Position numbers and translations under genes: made by a program
The notes under the pieces: model-generated
The model's database searches: none
The model's input: the letters and a program-made list of their open reading frames with translations, nothing else
What the model was told of the DNA's origin: nothing
Assembly (NCBI RefSeq): GCF_004664715.2
Contig: NC_051075.1
Location: 30,896,504-30,960,503 of the forward strand
Origin: Peromyscus leucopus
Taxonomy: Eukaryota; Chordata; Mammalia; Rodentia; Cricetidae
Length of the DNA: 64,000 nucleotides
Reading direction: 5' to 3'
Shown: in pieces, positions 1 through 11,128 of the stretch
Layout: every line of letters begins with the position of its first letter
How positions within the stretch are numbered: the first letter of the stretch is position 1

Positions 1-1426
1 CCTTTCTCTTCTTTTTTCTCTCTTCCCTTTAAACTCCCATCCCTGTGCTGCTTGTTCATCTATAACTATCCATTCTATTTCTCCATTATTAGGAGATCCA
101 TCTCTGCCCTCTATTCCCTACCTACCCACCTTAGTTATAAATATTGCAACTTGCTTTAATTTACTCAGCAGCTAATTTCCATGCCAGGAGTCATGACATA
201 AGTACAGCAGATGACAATTAATATTCAGATGTCAGCTCACTAGAAGTTCAACACTCTGGTGGAAATATCTTATTCAAGCTTACAAGAATATAGACTCCAA
301 AATATCTTTTGTTTATGCCATGATTTCACACTATTGCTGCTACATGCTTTTTTCTGGTATTTGATATGATGTATTTATGTATGGCAAGTCCACCACTCCC
401 TGCTTTGTAGTGTGTTTATCTCATGATTACATCTCAATCTAATGGGCATTTATCTGTGGATTACCAGGAAGATGCTATATAATTTTGATACAGTCAGGGC
501 CTATTGACTTTCATTAAAAAGCTATTATACATCACAGATCAGGTTGATATAGGAAAATAGTTGATTTTTCCACAGCTGTCAAGACAGCTGTATACCATTA
601 GTTGATTTAAAGCTTCAAAGTAACTTCAGATTAGACCAGGTGCCTTGCTAATGGTTTTTAAAATAAACTGTTCCCAGGAAAAGAAGTCCATTTCACAAGG
701 ATATAGAGCCAGGTGTCTGATTTGTGGAATCAAGGTTAAGGGTGCAAAGCAACTTAAGTGCTATACCAGTTTCTCTTAGTAGGTCTGGTGATAATATAGG
801 ACAGCAATAAATGCTCTGCACAAATTCCTAATCTCAGGTTTATGATACAAGCATCTAATATGAAGACTCAAAATTCAAACTACTAACTGTTCCTTATGTT
901 GTGTCCTGAAATTATGTAGCAGAGAATAGTTAAGCGAGATCTAGAGATCAAAAACAACTTTCCCTTAGAGACACTGCAGGGGAAAATTTTCCAACTGGCC
1001 AGGGTTACAGAGAATAATATGACTTCATAGCCCTGAAAAAGAGTTTCAAGTTTTGTTTTTTATAGTTTAAAGTTACACACAGAACAGAAAATTAATTTTA
1101 AGATTTAAAGTACTTTTAGTGTCACTGTGCCTTGGAGAGTGCTGAGTTAGCTCATCTGCACTCATCCCTGCTCCCAAAGCTCGTGGACATGGTGGGGTAC
1201 TTCCAGCTGCAATGCTACTCATGGCTGTACTCTCCCTGACAATACATCTCTCTCACTGTAATCAATTTAAGTTCAACAGTGTCTGACATTTTTATGATTG
1301 TTAATCACAAAATGTTAATTTTAAATGTTTTTATACTGAAAAGTATAGGATATAGTACACAATTTCCTTATTTTTCTTAGACTCCTCAATAGTTTCATCT
1401 AATAACTTCTTTAAAATCCTTTATAC
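1..1426. other. Unique AT-rich intergenic DNA
   Basis: I recognise no gene or interspersed repeat here. There is no long open frame, splice-flanked exon or CpG-rich stretch. The block ends at the poly-A insertion at 1440. Confidence 0.5.
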
Positions 1427-1479
1427 GATTATCTGTTACAAAAAAAAAAAAAAAAAAAAAAAAAAAGATTATCTCTTAC
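1427..1479 (+). repeat. A27 tract flanked by a 13-bp duplication
   Basis: Twenty-seven A residues (1440-1466) lie between gattatctgttac (1427-1439) and gattatctcttac (1467-1479), which match at 12 of 13 positions. This is the layout of a retroposon tail with its target-site duplication, but nothing is left between the left duplication and the tail. Either an insertion was truncated to its poly-A tail, or a short tandem duplication was followed by A-tract growth. Confidence 0.7.
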
Positions 1480-1855
1480 CATAGGCACTAAGCTCCAAAA
1501 AGCCAGCTCATGCACTAGGGGCAGGTCTTGATCCCACTGCCTGGGGGCCCCCTAAACAGTTCAAGCTAAACAAATGTCCTTCTTATCCAGCAGGCCCAGT
1601 CCAGTACCATGGGGGCTCCTCAGCTATTGGTCCACAGTTCATGTGTTTCCACTAGTTTGTCTAGTTGTCCCTGTACTTTTTCCAATCATGGTTATCTATA
1701 TCTCTTGCTCATAGAATCCCTCCTCTCTCTCATGGATTGGACTCCTGAAGCTCTGTCTGGGACCCAACTGTGGATTTCTGCATCTGCTTCCTTCAGTCAC
1801 TGGATGAGGGTTCTATGATGACAGTTAGGGTATTCAGCCATCCGATCACCAGAGT
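1480..1855 (-). mobile_element. L1 distal 3' UTR, antisense (3' segment of twin-primed L1)
   Basis: Read on the minus strand this matches the remembered middle of the rodent L1 3' UTR, from the 'ctactctggtgatcgg' region (complement near 1840-1855) to 'ggagcttagtgcctatgg' (complement near 1483-1500). The G-rich end and poly-A of a complete 3' UTR are missing. It abuts an L1 segment in the opposite orientation at 1856, and the two breakpoints are consecutive in L1 (see findings). No coding potential is expected. Confidence 0.85.
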
Positions 1856-2857
1856 AGAAAATACCTAACAATCCAATTAAAAAATGGGCTACAGAGCTAA
1901 ACAGAGAATTCTCAACAGAAGAATCTCAAATGGCTGAAAGACATTTAAGGAATTGCTCAGCATCCTTAGTCATCAGGGAAATGCAAATCAAAATGACTTC
2001 AAGATACCATCTTACACCTGTCAGAATGGCTAAGATCAAAAAAACACTGAAGACAGCTTATGTTGGAGAGGATGTGGAGCAAGGGGAACACTCCTACACT
2101 GATGGTGGGAATGAAAACTTGTACAACCACTATGGAAATCACTATGGTGGTTTCTCAGAAAATTGGGAATCAATCTTCCTCAAGACCAAGCTATACAACC
2201 TTTGAGCATATACCCTACGAATGCTCAATCATACCACAAGGATAAATGTTCAACTATGTTCATAGCAGCATTATTTTTAATAGTCAGATCCTGGAAACAA
2301 CCTAGATGCCTGTCAACTGAAAAATGGATAAATAAAATGTGGTACATGTACACAATGGAGTATACTACTCAGTCAAGAAAAACAGTGACATTATGAGGTT
2401 TGCAGGCAAATGGATGAAACTAGAAAATATCATCCTGGGTGAGGTAACCCAGACTCAGAAGAACAAACATGGTATGTATTCACTCATAAGTGGATACTAG
2501 ATATAAAGCAAAGGATAACTAGACTGCCACCCACAGCTCCAGGACGGCTAGCTAGTAAGGAGGACCCTAGGAAGGGCACATGGATCACTCAGCGATGGAG
2601 AAATGGATGAGTTCTACATGAGCAAACTGGGCTTGAGGGGGAGTAATGGAGGGCAAGAGAAGGGGGATGAGAGCTTAGAGGAGTGGGAGGTTTGAGCTGG
2701 AAATGGAACAGGGTGGGAGAACAAGGAAAGAGATACTATAATAAATGAAGACACCATGGAAATAGGAAGAAGCAGAGTGTTAGGGAGGTTCCCGGGAATC
2801 CACAAAGATGACTCCAACATAGGCTACTGGCAGTAGTCAAGAGGGTGCCTGAGTTGA
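1856..2857 (+). pseudogene. L1 ORF2 C-terminal end plus proximal 3' UTR
   Basis: Plus-strand translation of 1930-2205 gives an ORF2p C-terminal stretch (MAERHLRN... then [22 protein letters not shown]), followed in other frames by 'SWKQPRCLSTEKWINKMWYMYTMEY' (2163-2396), typical of the last ~150 residues of L1 ORF2p. Frame changes and stops show it is dead. From about 2530 the proximal 3' UTR follows, ending at gagttga (2851-2857). It is the inverted 5' segment of the L1 whose 3' segment is 1480-1855. Confidence 0.9.
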
Positions 2858-2869
2858 TATGAATTTTTA

Positions 2870-5620
2870 ATTTTTTTATATATTTTGATATCAGCTGTAT
2901 ATCAAATAGGTAATTTTTAAAAATCTTTACCCTTTCTGTAGGCTGCTGCCTTGTTCTAATGATACTAACCTTTGCTATGCAGAAACTTTTCAGTTTCATG
3001 AGGTCCCACTTATTAATTATTGATCTTAGTGCCTATGCTAATTGTGCTCTGTTCATACACTCTTTTTCTGTGCCAGTGAGTTTAAAACTTGTCCCCTCTT
3101 TCTCTTCTATCAGGCTCAGAGTACCTAGTTTGATATTGAGATATTTGATTCATTTGGAGGTTAGTGTCGTGCAGTGTAATAAGTATGGATTTTGTGCATT
3201 CTTCTACATGCAGTCATCCAGTTTAACAAGCACCATTTGTTGAAGATTCTATCTTATTTTCATTGTACATTTTTAATGTCTTTATCAAACTTTAGGTGTC
3301 CATAACTGTTTGGATTTATGTCTAAATCTTCTATTTGATTCCATTAATCAATGTGTCTTTTTTGTGCTAATGCAATCCTGTTTTTATTACTAATTCTCCG
3401 TAGTACAATGTGAAATAAGAGTTATAGATACCTTCAATGGTTCTTTTATTATTCAAGATTGCTTTATCTATTTTGGATTTTTCATGTTTCCACGTGAAGC
3501 TGAAAATTAACTTTTCAAGTTCGGTGAAGAATTTTAGACGAGATTGTATTGAATCTGTAGATTGATTCTGGTATGATTGTAATTTTTGTCTTATTAATTC
3601 TAAATATCTGTGCACATAGATAGATGTTCTTTCCATTTTTCTGATACTTTCTTAAATTTCTTCCTGCAAAGACTGGAAGTTCTTTGTTTTGTTTTGTTTT
3701 TCTTTCAAACAAGTCTTTTACTTGCTTTGTTAGAGTTACCCCAATATATTTTATATGATTGAGACTACTGCAACCTAAAAATTATATTTGTATTGAGGCT
3801 ATTGTAAAACATGTTATTTCCCTGATTTTTTTCTCAGTTTGTTTGTCATTTGTATATAGAGTGGCTACTGAGTTTTATGTGTAAAATTTGTATCCTTCTA
3901 CAATGCTGAAATTGTTCATCAGCTGCAGGAGTTCTTTAGTAGAAATGTTAGGGTCACTTATACAATCATATCATCTGCAAATAAAGCCAGTTTGACTTCT
4001 TTCCTTCCTTTTTGTATTCTATTATCTCCTGTTTTCTTTTTTTCTCTAGCTAACACTTCAAATACCATGCTGAATATGCATGGAGAGAGTGGAAAATTTT
4101 GTCTTGTTCCTGATTTTAATGGAAATATTTTGAGTTTTTCTCCATTTACATTGATGTTGGGAATAGGCTTTCTATACTTTATATTTATTGTGTTGGGGTA
4201 AATCTATTTTATCTCTAGCATCTTTAGGATTTTTATCATTAAAGATTTTGGGTTTTGCCAAAGACCTTTTCTACATCTAATGAGATGATTATGTGTTTTT
4301 TTTAATAATCTTTCAGTATGTTTATATAGTGGATTGTATTTATCGATTTTCATATGTTGACCCATCTTTAGGATGAAACCTTCTTAATCACAGTGGATAA
4401 AGTGTGTTCATGAATTTGTTTTGGAAGTATTTTATTGAAATTTTTTGTATCTAAGTCCATAATGGAAATTGATATGTAATTATCTTTCCTTCTTTAGTCT
4501 ATTTTTTCCCCCTGAGACAGGGTTTTTCTGTGTAGCTTTGGAGCCTGTCCTGGATCTCAGTTTGCAAGCCAGGCTGGACTCGAACTCACAAAAATTCACC
4601 TGGCTCTGCCTCCCGAGTGCTGGGGTTAAAGGCATGTGCCACCACTGCCCGGCTCCTTCTTTAGTCTTTATATAGCTTGTGTATCAGATAAACTATGGCC
4701 TCATAATAAATTAATTTATAAAAAAAAAGAATTGGGCATTGGTATTTCTGTCTTTATTTTGTGGAACAATTTTGGGGGTAATAATACTAACTCTTCTTTG
4801 AAATTATGGAATTAGTCTACACTAAAACAATTTGATCCATGGCTTTTGTTGGTTGGAAGACTTTTAAAAACTGCTTCTATTTTACTGAGGATTATAGGTC
4901 TTTTTAAGTTGCTTATGGATCATGATTTAACTTTGGTTGCTGTTACATATGGAAAATATCCATTTCTTTCATATATTCTAATTGTTATACAGATTTTAGT
5001 TATGTCCTTATGATTCTTTGGACTCTCTATTTATTGTAATATGTTCCAATTCCTTTACAATTTTGTTAACTTGGATCTTTTATCTCCATGTTTTAGTTAA
5101 TTTGGCTAAGGGTTTGTCAATGTTATTGATTTTCTCCAAAACCAAGTTTTGATTCTTTGTGCTTGTTCCTTATTTATGTTCATATTTTATTGATTTCATT
5201 TTTTTTTGATTACTTGGTACCATCTACTCCTTTTTGGTGTAATTTCTCCTTCTTCTTTCAAGTGTACCATTAAGTTACTATCTTGAAATCTTTCCATTTT
5301 TTTTTTCTATGTAGCCACTTAGTGCTATAAATTTGTCTCATAGAACTGTTTTCATTGTGTTCCACATATTTGGTATGGTAAATATTCATTCTCACTCAAT
5401 TCTAGAAATTCTTTAATTTTTTTCTTGACTGATTTTCATTTGTTAGTGAAGATTTCGGTTTCCATGGGTTTGTAATCTTTCTGTTGTTGATATCTAGATT
5501 TTCTCTGGTGGTCAAATAGCAAAGTATGATTTTAATTTTTTTGTATCTATTGAGACTTGCTTTTGTTTTTTTGGAGAAAGTTTTATGAGCTGCTGAAATT
5601 AAAATATATTCTTTGCTCTG
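2870..5620 (-). pseudogene. Older L1 ORF2, antisense, interrupted by a B1
   Basis: The complement encodes L1 ORF2 from the C-terminal third back through the reverse transcriptase. One open piece at 3367-3636 reads as the ORF2p region after the RT ('LEKLIFSFTWKHEKSKIDKAILNNKRT'). The RT active-site motif FADD is still readable at 3970-3981 on the minus strand (context ALFADDMIV). Many stops and frameshifts make it non-functional. A B1 sits at 4501-4653. The copy is broken at about 5620 by the younger L1 and appears to resume near 7430. Confidence 0.88.
4487..4667 (-). mobile_element. B1 SINE with 14-bp TSD
   Basis: B1 body 4501-4653 on the minus strand (plus strand shows gagacagggtttttctgtgt ... 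gtgctggggttaaaggcatg ... cccggc). The duplication tccttctttagtct occurs at 4487-4500 and 4654-4667 exactly. The middle reads gctttggagcctgtcctgg, the cricetid-type B1 variant. It inserted into the antisense L1 ORF2 and is younger than it. Confidence 0.97.
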
Positions 5621-6282
5621 CATCCTCTCTAACATAGACTGTCATTAGTGTTTTTGATCATAGCCATTCTGACAGGTATAAGGTGGTATCTCAGTGTTGT
5701 TTTGGTTTGCATTTCTCTGATGACTAAGGATGTTGAGCATTTCCTTAAATGTCTTTCAGCCATTTGAGATTCTTCTTTTGAGAATTCTGTTTATCTCTGT
5801 AGCCCATTTTTTAATTGGATTGTTCATTATTTTGATATCTAGTTTCTTGAGTTCTTTATATACTGTGGAGATCAGTCCTCTGTCAGATGTGGGGTTGGTG
5901 AAGGTCTTTTCCAATTCTGTAGGCTGTCATTTTGTCTTATTGACTGTGTCTTTTGCCCTAAAAAAGCTTCTCAGTTTCAAGAGGCCCCATTTATTGTTTC
6001 TTTCAGTGTCTGTGCTACTGATGTTATATTTAAGAAGTGATCTCCTGTGCCATTGCATTCAAGAGTACTTCCTACTTTCTCTTCTATCAAGTTCAGCTTA
6101 ACTGGATTTATGTTGAGGGCTTTGATTCACTTGGACTTAAGTTTTGTGCATGTTGACAGATGTGGATCTATTTGTAATCTTTTACATCTTGATATCCAGT
6201 TATGTCAGCACCATTTGTTGAAGATACTTTCTTTTTTCCATTGTACAGTTTTGGCTTCTTTGTCAAAAATCAGATATTCATA
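5621..6282 (-). pseudogene. Twin-primed L1, inverted 5' segment (part 1)
   Basis: This is L1 ORF2 in antisense, closer to the remembered L1 consensus than the flanking 2870-5620 copy, so probably younger. Its L1-sense 3' edge is at 5621 (near gctctgcatcctctctaac). It continues as 6800-6846 after an LTR insertion. The direct 3' segment of the same L1 starts at about 6847. Plus-strand frames of 123 and 80 aa at 5730-6289 are antisense readings and not genes. Confidence 0.9.
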
Positions 6283-6799
6283 TGTATAGCAGGAATCTTA
6301 GAGAGTCTTATTAATAAAATCAAACCTGGGACCAGTTATTAGGGTGAAATGCTAGAAGATCAGAGAGACAGAACAAGGCACAGCTAAACTCATCTGGCCA
6401 ACTTCTCGGCTGGTCTTATTTCCTCAGACTGGAGGCCTCTGTGTCCTCATACCCGAATGGCTCTCAGCCAAACTGTGCTGCTAGAAGCCTGAAAGCTTAA
6501 CCAGCCAAATGCTTAACCAGGGCAAATGCTACTAGTTTCCAGTCCTCATGCCTTATATATCTTTCTGCTTTCTACCACCACTCCCTGGGATTAAAGGCAT
6601 GTGTCACCATGGCTGGCTCTTTCCAATGTGGCCTTGAAATCACAGAGATCCAGAGGGATTTCTACCTCTGGAGTGCTAGGATTAAAGGTGTGAGTGCCAC
6701 CATTTTCTAGCCTTTGTATCTAGTGGCTGTTCTGTCTCTGACCCCAGATAAGTTTATTAGGCCCAAAATATTTTGGGGAACACAATACCACCACACATA
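6279..6799 (-). mobile_element. Solo LTR with B1-derived modules, 4-bp TSD
   Basis: LTR 6283-6795 (513 bp), flanked by cata at 6279-6282 and 6796-6799; removing the LTR and one cata restores an uninterrupted L1 reading. On the minus strand it starts TGTGGTGGTATTGTG, has AATAAACTTATC near the start, two B1-like 'CCTTTAATCC' modules (plus strand near 6590 and 6690) and a TATATAAGGC promoter motif (plus strand near 6555). A 4-bp TSD is usual for class I endogenous retroviruses. The same family recurs at 50816, 44854 and 56831. Confidence 0.8.
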
Positions 6800-6846
6800 T
6801 GTGTGTGGATAAATGTCAGGGTCTTCAATTCGATTCCTCCACTGTT
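6800..6846 (-). pseudogene. Twin-primed L1, inverted 5' segment (part 2)
   Basis: Short continuation of the antisense L1 ORF2 after the LTR (gtgtgtggataaatgtcagg ... attcctccactg). It ends where the direct 3' segment begins, so this is the L1's original 5'-truncation edge. Confidence 0.8.
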
Positions 6847-7312
6847 GAGACTGCAAACTTGTACAACCACTGTGAAATTAAGTATGGTGGTTTCTCAGAA
6901 AATTGGGACTCGATCTACCGTTAAGACCCAGCCATACCACTCTTGGGCATATACCCAAGGAATGCTCAATCGTACCACAAAGAGACATGCTGAACTATGT
7001 TCACAGCAACATTATTCATAATAGCCAGAATGTAGAAACAATCTAGATGCCTGTCAACTGAAGAATGGATTAAGAAAATGTGGTATATATACACAATGGA
7101 GTACTACTCAGCAGAGAAAAGCAATGACAGCATGAAATTTGTAGCCAAATGGATGGAACTAGAAAATATCATCCTGGATGAGGTAACCCAGACCCAGAAG
7201 GACAAACATGGTATATACTCACTTGTAAGTGGATACTAGATATAAAGTAAAGAACAATCAGACTGCAACCCATAGATCCAGGGAGGCTACATAGCAGGGG
7301 GGACCCTAGGAT
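6847..7312 (+). pseudogene. Twin-primed L1, direct 3' segment (ORF2 C-terminus)
   Basis: Plus-strand L1 beginning at gcaaacttgtacaaccac and running through the ORF2 C-terminal codons ('MYTMEY'-type region near 7090) to the start of the 3' UTR (near gggaggctacatagcagg). The rest of the 3' UTR and the poly-A are absent. In L1 order it starts roughly 25-30 nt after the left edge of the inverted segment at 5621, as expected of a twin-priming product with a small junction deletion. Confidence 0.88.
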
Positions 7313-7429
7313 GACTGTGGCTTATAGTAAGTTTTGGTTTTACTCAAACACTGGGCAAGCATCAGTGAAATATTTCACTATTAGGATAAGAATTTGTACT
7401 GCATCAAGCTGATGATAGAAATATATATA
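7313..7429. other. Unassigned spacer between L1 pieces
   Basis: No firm match. It contains a short (AT) run near 7420-7433 (atatatatatatat). Confidence 0.4.
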
Positions 7430-8985
7430 TATATAGTTTGTTTGTGTGAAATGTTCTGCAAGTATCTGTAAGGCCCATGTGTTTTATGACATCATTTAGC
7501 TTCAGCTAAATGTTAATCTATTAGATCTATCTTAATATGTTATTTGGTCTTTTACCCTTTCAGCTTTTAATATTATCTCTTTTTTGTATTTGTTTAGTAT
7601 TTTGATTATTATATATCATAAGTAACTTCTTTCCTTGTCTAATTTATTTGGTGTTCTCTATACTTCCTGTACCATGACAGGTAACTCTTTCTTTGGGTTG
7701 GGGGGATTTTTTTTCTATAATTTTGTTAAAAATGTATTCTGTACTATGACTTGGCTTTCTCCTTCCTCTATTAATATTATACATATATTTGGTCATTTCT
7801 TGGTGTCCTAGATGATTCATGTCTGGTTTTTTGGGGTTTTTTTTAGAATTTTTTCTTTGATCAAACTATTTATTTGTTCTGTCTTGTCCTCACTGCCTGA
7901 GATTATCTCTTTCATCTCTTGCATTTTATTGGTGAAACTACCTCTGAGGTTCTCATTTGAGTTCCTAAACTTTTCATTTTCAGTTTTCTCTCAGTTTGAG
8001 TTTTCTTCAGTGACTCTATTTCTATTTCCATGTCTTGAACTCTTTTCTTCCTTTCATTCCATTATTTGTTTGTTTTCATAGATGTCATCAATGTTTTTAT
8101 CCATATCACCTTGAAGGTCCTATATCGTATTCTTAGTAGCTATTTTAGAACTGTTTATTGTACTTACAACATTAGAATTGCTTGGTTCTAGTGGAGACAT
8201 AATATTCTGGCCATTCTGGTTTTTGTTTTCATGTTGGTATCTAGGCATCTATTTGGGGGATAATTGTAATTTTAGGTATTGATACCTGGTTTTGACTTTG
8301 TTGGGTGTATATTGAATTCCTTGTTTTCTGTTGCCCTCTATGATTCTTTGGAGACTATAGTGGCTGTGGGCTGCTTGGTAGTGAATACTCCTTAGATCCT
8401 GCCAGAGGTAGCTATAAGTGGTGTCCTTGATATGATTTGCTTCCATATTTTGGGATCTGGCATTAAGGAGTGAGGTTGGGGTAGAAGTAGGTGGGCTGAG
8501 AGGATCCACAGAATGAAAGAAAACTGGGTGTGCCACCAGGATGTAAGCAGACCCCTGAGAAGGGGGCAGAGAAAGAGGAGAGGTCACAGTTGTTGATCTG
8601 CTACAAAGCTAAGGATAAGACTGGGGATTGGAATTGAAAGACAAGAGGTAGAGTGAAGATCATATACTTGAGTCCCTGGCAGGTGTGGCTTGTAGGTTTC
8701 CAAGGAATGTCTCCTAGAATTGGAATTTGAGACAAAGGGGTAGGATAATAGAGGAAGGCTGTAGAAGATCTGTGAGATCTACTGAGAATGGTGACAGAGA
8801 GAAAGGGGAGCCTACAGCAGGTGGTCTTCAGCAAGCTCAGAACACAACCTGGAATTGTAATTTAAGGATAGGGAAGAGTGATGGTCACCTATTCCTACTC
8901 TTGAGAGCTATAGACCTGGTCTTGTCTAAAATGGTCTTTCTGATTGCATTCCTGTATTTGAATGGCATCTGACTAGATTTTGACA
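7430..8985 (-). pseudogene. L1 5' half, antisense (ORF2 remnant, ORF1-like region, 5' UTR)
   Basis: 7435-7690 resembles antisense ORF2 (gaaatgttctgcaagtatct). From about 7690 it resembles the antisense ORF1 region: coiled-coil coding DNA read backwards, e.g. cctgagattatctctttcat and tttgatcaaactatttattt. 8250-8985 resembles the L1 5' UTR read backwards (ggtgggctgagaggatccac). No open ORF1 remains. It may be the 5' continuation of the L1 at 2870-5620, split by the insertion at 5621-7312, with an internal deletion between ORF2 and ORF1. That link is inference. Confidence 0.6.
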
Positions 8986-10610
8986 TGACTTATCCCCACT
9001 TATTGGCAAATATTTAGGTTTCTCTAGCAACAGAAATATTTGATATTATCCTAAATAGAAGCATGCTTTTGGTATTTATCCTAGGCAGAATGAGACTTCT
9101 TTGGTGAGAAGTGCTTTTCAAAATTACTAGTATTTAATATTTTAATTGTATGATATCCCATTTTCTCATCTTTCTTGTAGCTTGTTTCATTGAGGAAGAT
9201 GTGCCTTGCATTTAACCAGGGTGACCTGTCTAGTGTCAATGGCTAAACTTCTCTATAGTATGGCTACTTTTATGATTAAGTCCTAGTGTGGGTCCTGAGC
9301 TTTGTGAGGCTGTAGGAAATGAGATATTTTCATGAGTTGCCAAAGGGGTCCACTGGATTTCATATTTAGTTTTGAATGATGATTAATCAACATCAGGCTT
9401 TGACTTTTTCCCCCTAGAACATCAATTGCCCGAGGCAACTTCCCTAGCATTCTACTTGCTTGTAATTAAAATTGCCTTCATATTTCCAAACCCTACAATG
9501 AGAACAGTAGCTAGTATATTTCTTTCCATTAATATAACAATCTATTCTGGTACCTCAAGAACTTTAACAATTGCTTTTTTATTTTGTGCCAGAGGCTACC
9601 TATGATTCATCTGCTACCAGAGAATACCTTCCTTACCCTAGCAAAGGGTAGATGATTCAGAGTGTAGTTAACAGTTTTCTCAGTGTCTACTTCTCAGAAC
9701 ACTCAGGTACTGACATGCAGACTTTGATTAATTTTTCAAAAAATGAAGCTTTGAGATTATATCAGTAGTTGAACCTTCTCTGAGAAGTTTCCTTGGAATT
9801 AATACCTACACTGGAAGAAAAAAAAGTAAAATTGGATGGTGTTACATTCCAAGTGTGGTGCATACACAACTCTCAATGCAAGAGAAAGGGGTGCTGAGGT
9901 AGGTGGTCCTCAACTAAGACAGTTGATCAAGGCTGCAGATGTAGGCATCAGACAGGCCTCCGGTAAAGGATGCCTTTGAATGGTAATGAAGGATGTGTGA
10001 CATGGCACTTTGTACAGGATAATTTCCTTAGAGGTTCAACAGCTGAACGACGAAGCTAAGCACACTAACGTGGTAAGAATATCAGTCATTGAACTTCAAA
10101 AGAATTGGTAGATTGTTATAGTGAATGTTCCTTTACATATTTAAAAAACAGGATTGATTTTCAACACTTCTAAAAGAAAAATATAGATATGAATATTTCA
10201 AAAAACCACAAAAATTAAAGAACAAGACATTATATAAAGTGGAGAAACACTGGACCCAAATTGTGGATACTCTAAGTTTGAACAAGAAGGAAATTAAATG
10301 CTTCTTTCCACTTTATTGTTCTTGGCCTTGATGTCATACAAAAAATGTGTTAACAATTATTTTTTTGCACAAAATATAGGCCTACTTCTATTTAGTTGCT
10401 TATTTTGGTATTGTCATTTATTTACAACAATATATGCTTATGCATTCCTTGCAGTTTCTTTTCTCTGATATCTGATAAGAATATTTTAAAAAGAATATGT
10501 TATTAATTCTTTAAGAACTATGTATATTTACTACGTCGATATTCTATGGTGTGTGGTCATCCTCTACAGCATGTTCAACACTCTAGGAGACACACCCCTA
10601 AAGAAAACTT
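8986..10610. other. Unique intergenic DNA
   Basis: I recognise no repeat or exon in this 1.6 kb. The longest open frames are short and carry no recognisable motif. Confidence 0.45.
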
Positions 10611-10693
10611 TTTTCTTCAGTTAATGGTGAAATCACAACATGAGGAACTGTATTAAAGAGTCATAACACTAGGAAGATTGAGAACCTCTGCTC
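10611..10693 (-). mobile_element. URR1-like hAT-Charlie DNA transposon fragment
   Basis: The stretch cacaacatgaggaactgtat ... gaagattgagaacctctgct matches the remembered end of URR1, a non-autonomous rodent hAT element whose terminal inverted repeat begins CAGTGGTTCTCAACC. Only one end is present. The family name is from memory. Confidence 0.6.
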
Positions 10694-10728
10694 TGGTGTT
10701 TCTCTTCTTGTAGTTCTGAAGAAGCCAT

Positions 10729-11128
10729 TGTGTTGGCTAATTTTATGTCAGCATGACACAGGCTAGAGTCATTTGAGAGCAGGGAACCCCAGCTGAGAAA
10801 ATGTGTCCCTAAGATTGCACTATAGGTAAGCCTGTAGAGCATTTTCTTAATTACTGATTGCTATGGGAGGGTACAGACAATTGTGGGCAGCCAATCCTGG
10901 GCAGGTGGTTCTGGGTTCCATAAGAAAGCAGTCTGAGTTATCCATGAGGAGCAAGCTTGCAAGCAGCACCCTTCCATGATGGCCTCTGTATCAGCTCATG
11001 TCTCTAGGTTCCTGTCCTGCTTGGGTTCCTGCCCTTACTGGTTGGTGAGGAACAGTGACATGGAACTGTGAGTGGGGGGGAAAAAAAAAACCCTTTCCTC
11101 CTCAAGTTGCCTTGGGTCATGGTGTTTT
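10729..11128 (+). mobile_element. MaLR-like LTR, 5' part (split by a retroposon)
   Basis: Begins tgtgttggctaattttatg and runs through the family's conserved blocks (gacacaggctagagtca, ttccataagaaagcag, ccctttcctcc), then breaks at 11128 in the middle of ggtcatggtgtttt. The end of the same LTR is at 12938-12978. The family recurs at 13196-13560 (-), 22556-22961 (+) and probably 31205-31625 (-). It has TG...CA ends and an AATAAACCC poly-A signal in the better copy. I cannot fix its library name. Confidence 0.75.

Noticed and set aside
5730..6101. 123-codon hydrophobic plus-strand frame
   Set aside because: It is the antisense reading of L1 ORF2. Its hydrophobicity follows from the T-rich complement.
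2870..8985. A single continuous full-length antisense L1
   Set aside because: ORF2 order is broken between about 7690 and the ORF1-like region, and younger insertions intervene. One ancestral copy is possible but not demonstrable by eye, so the parts are listed separately.
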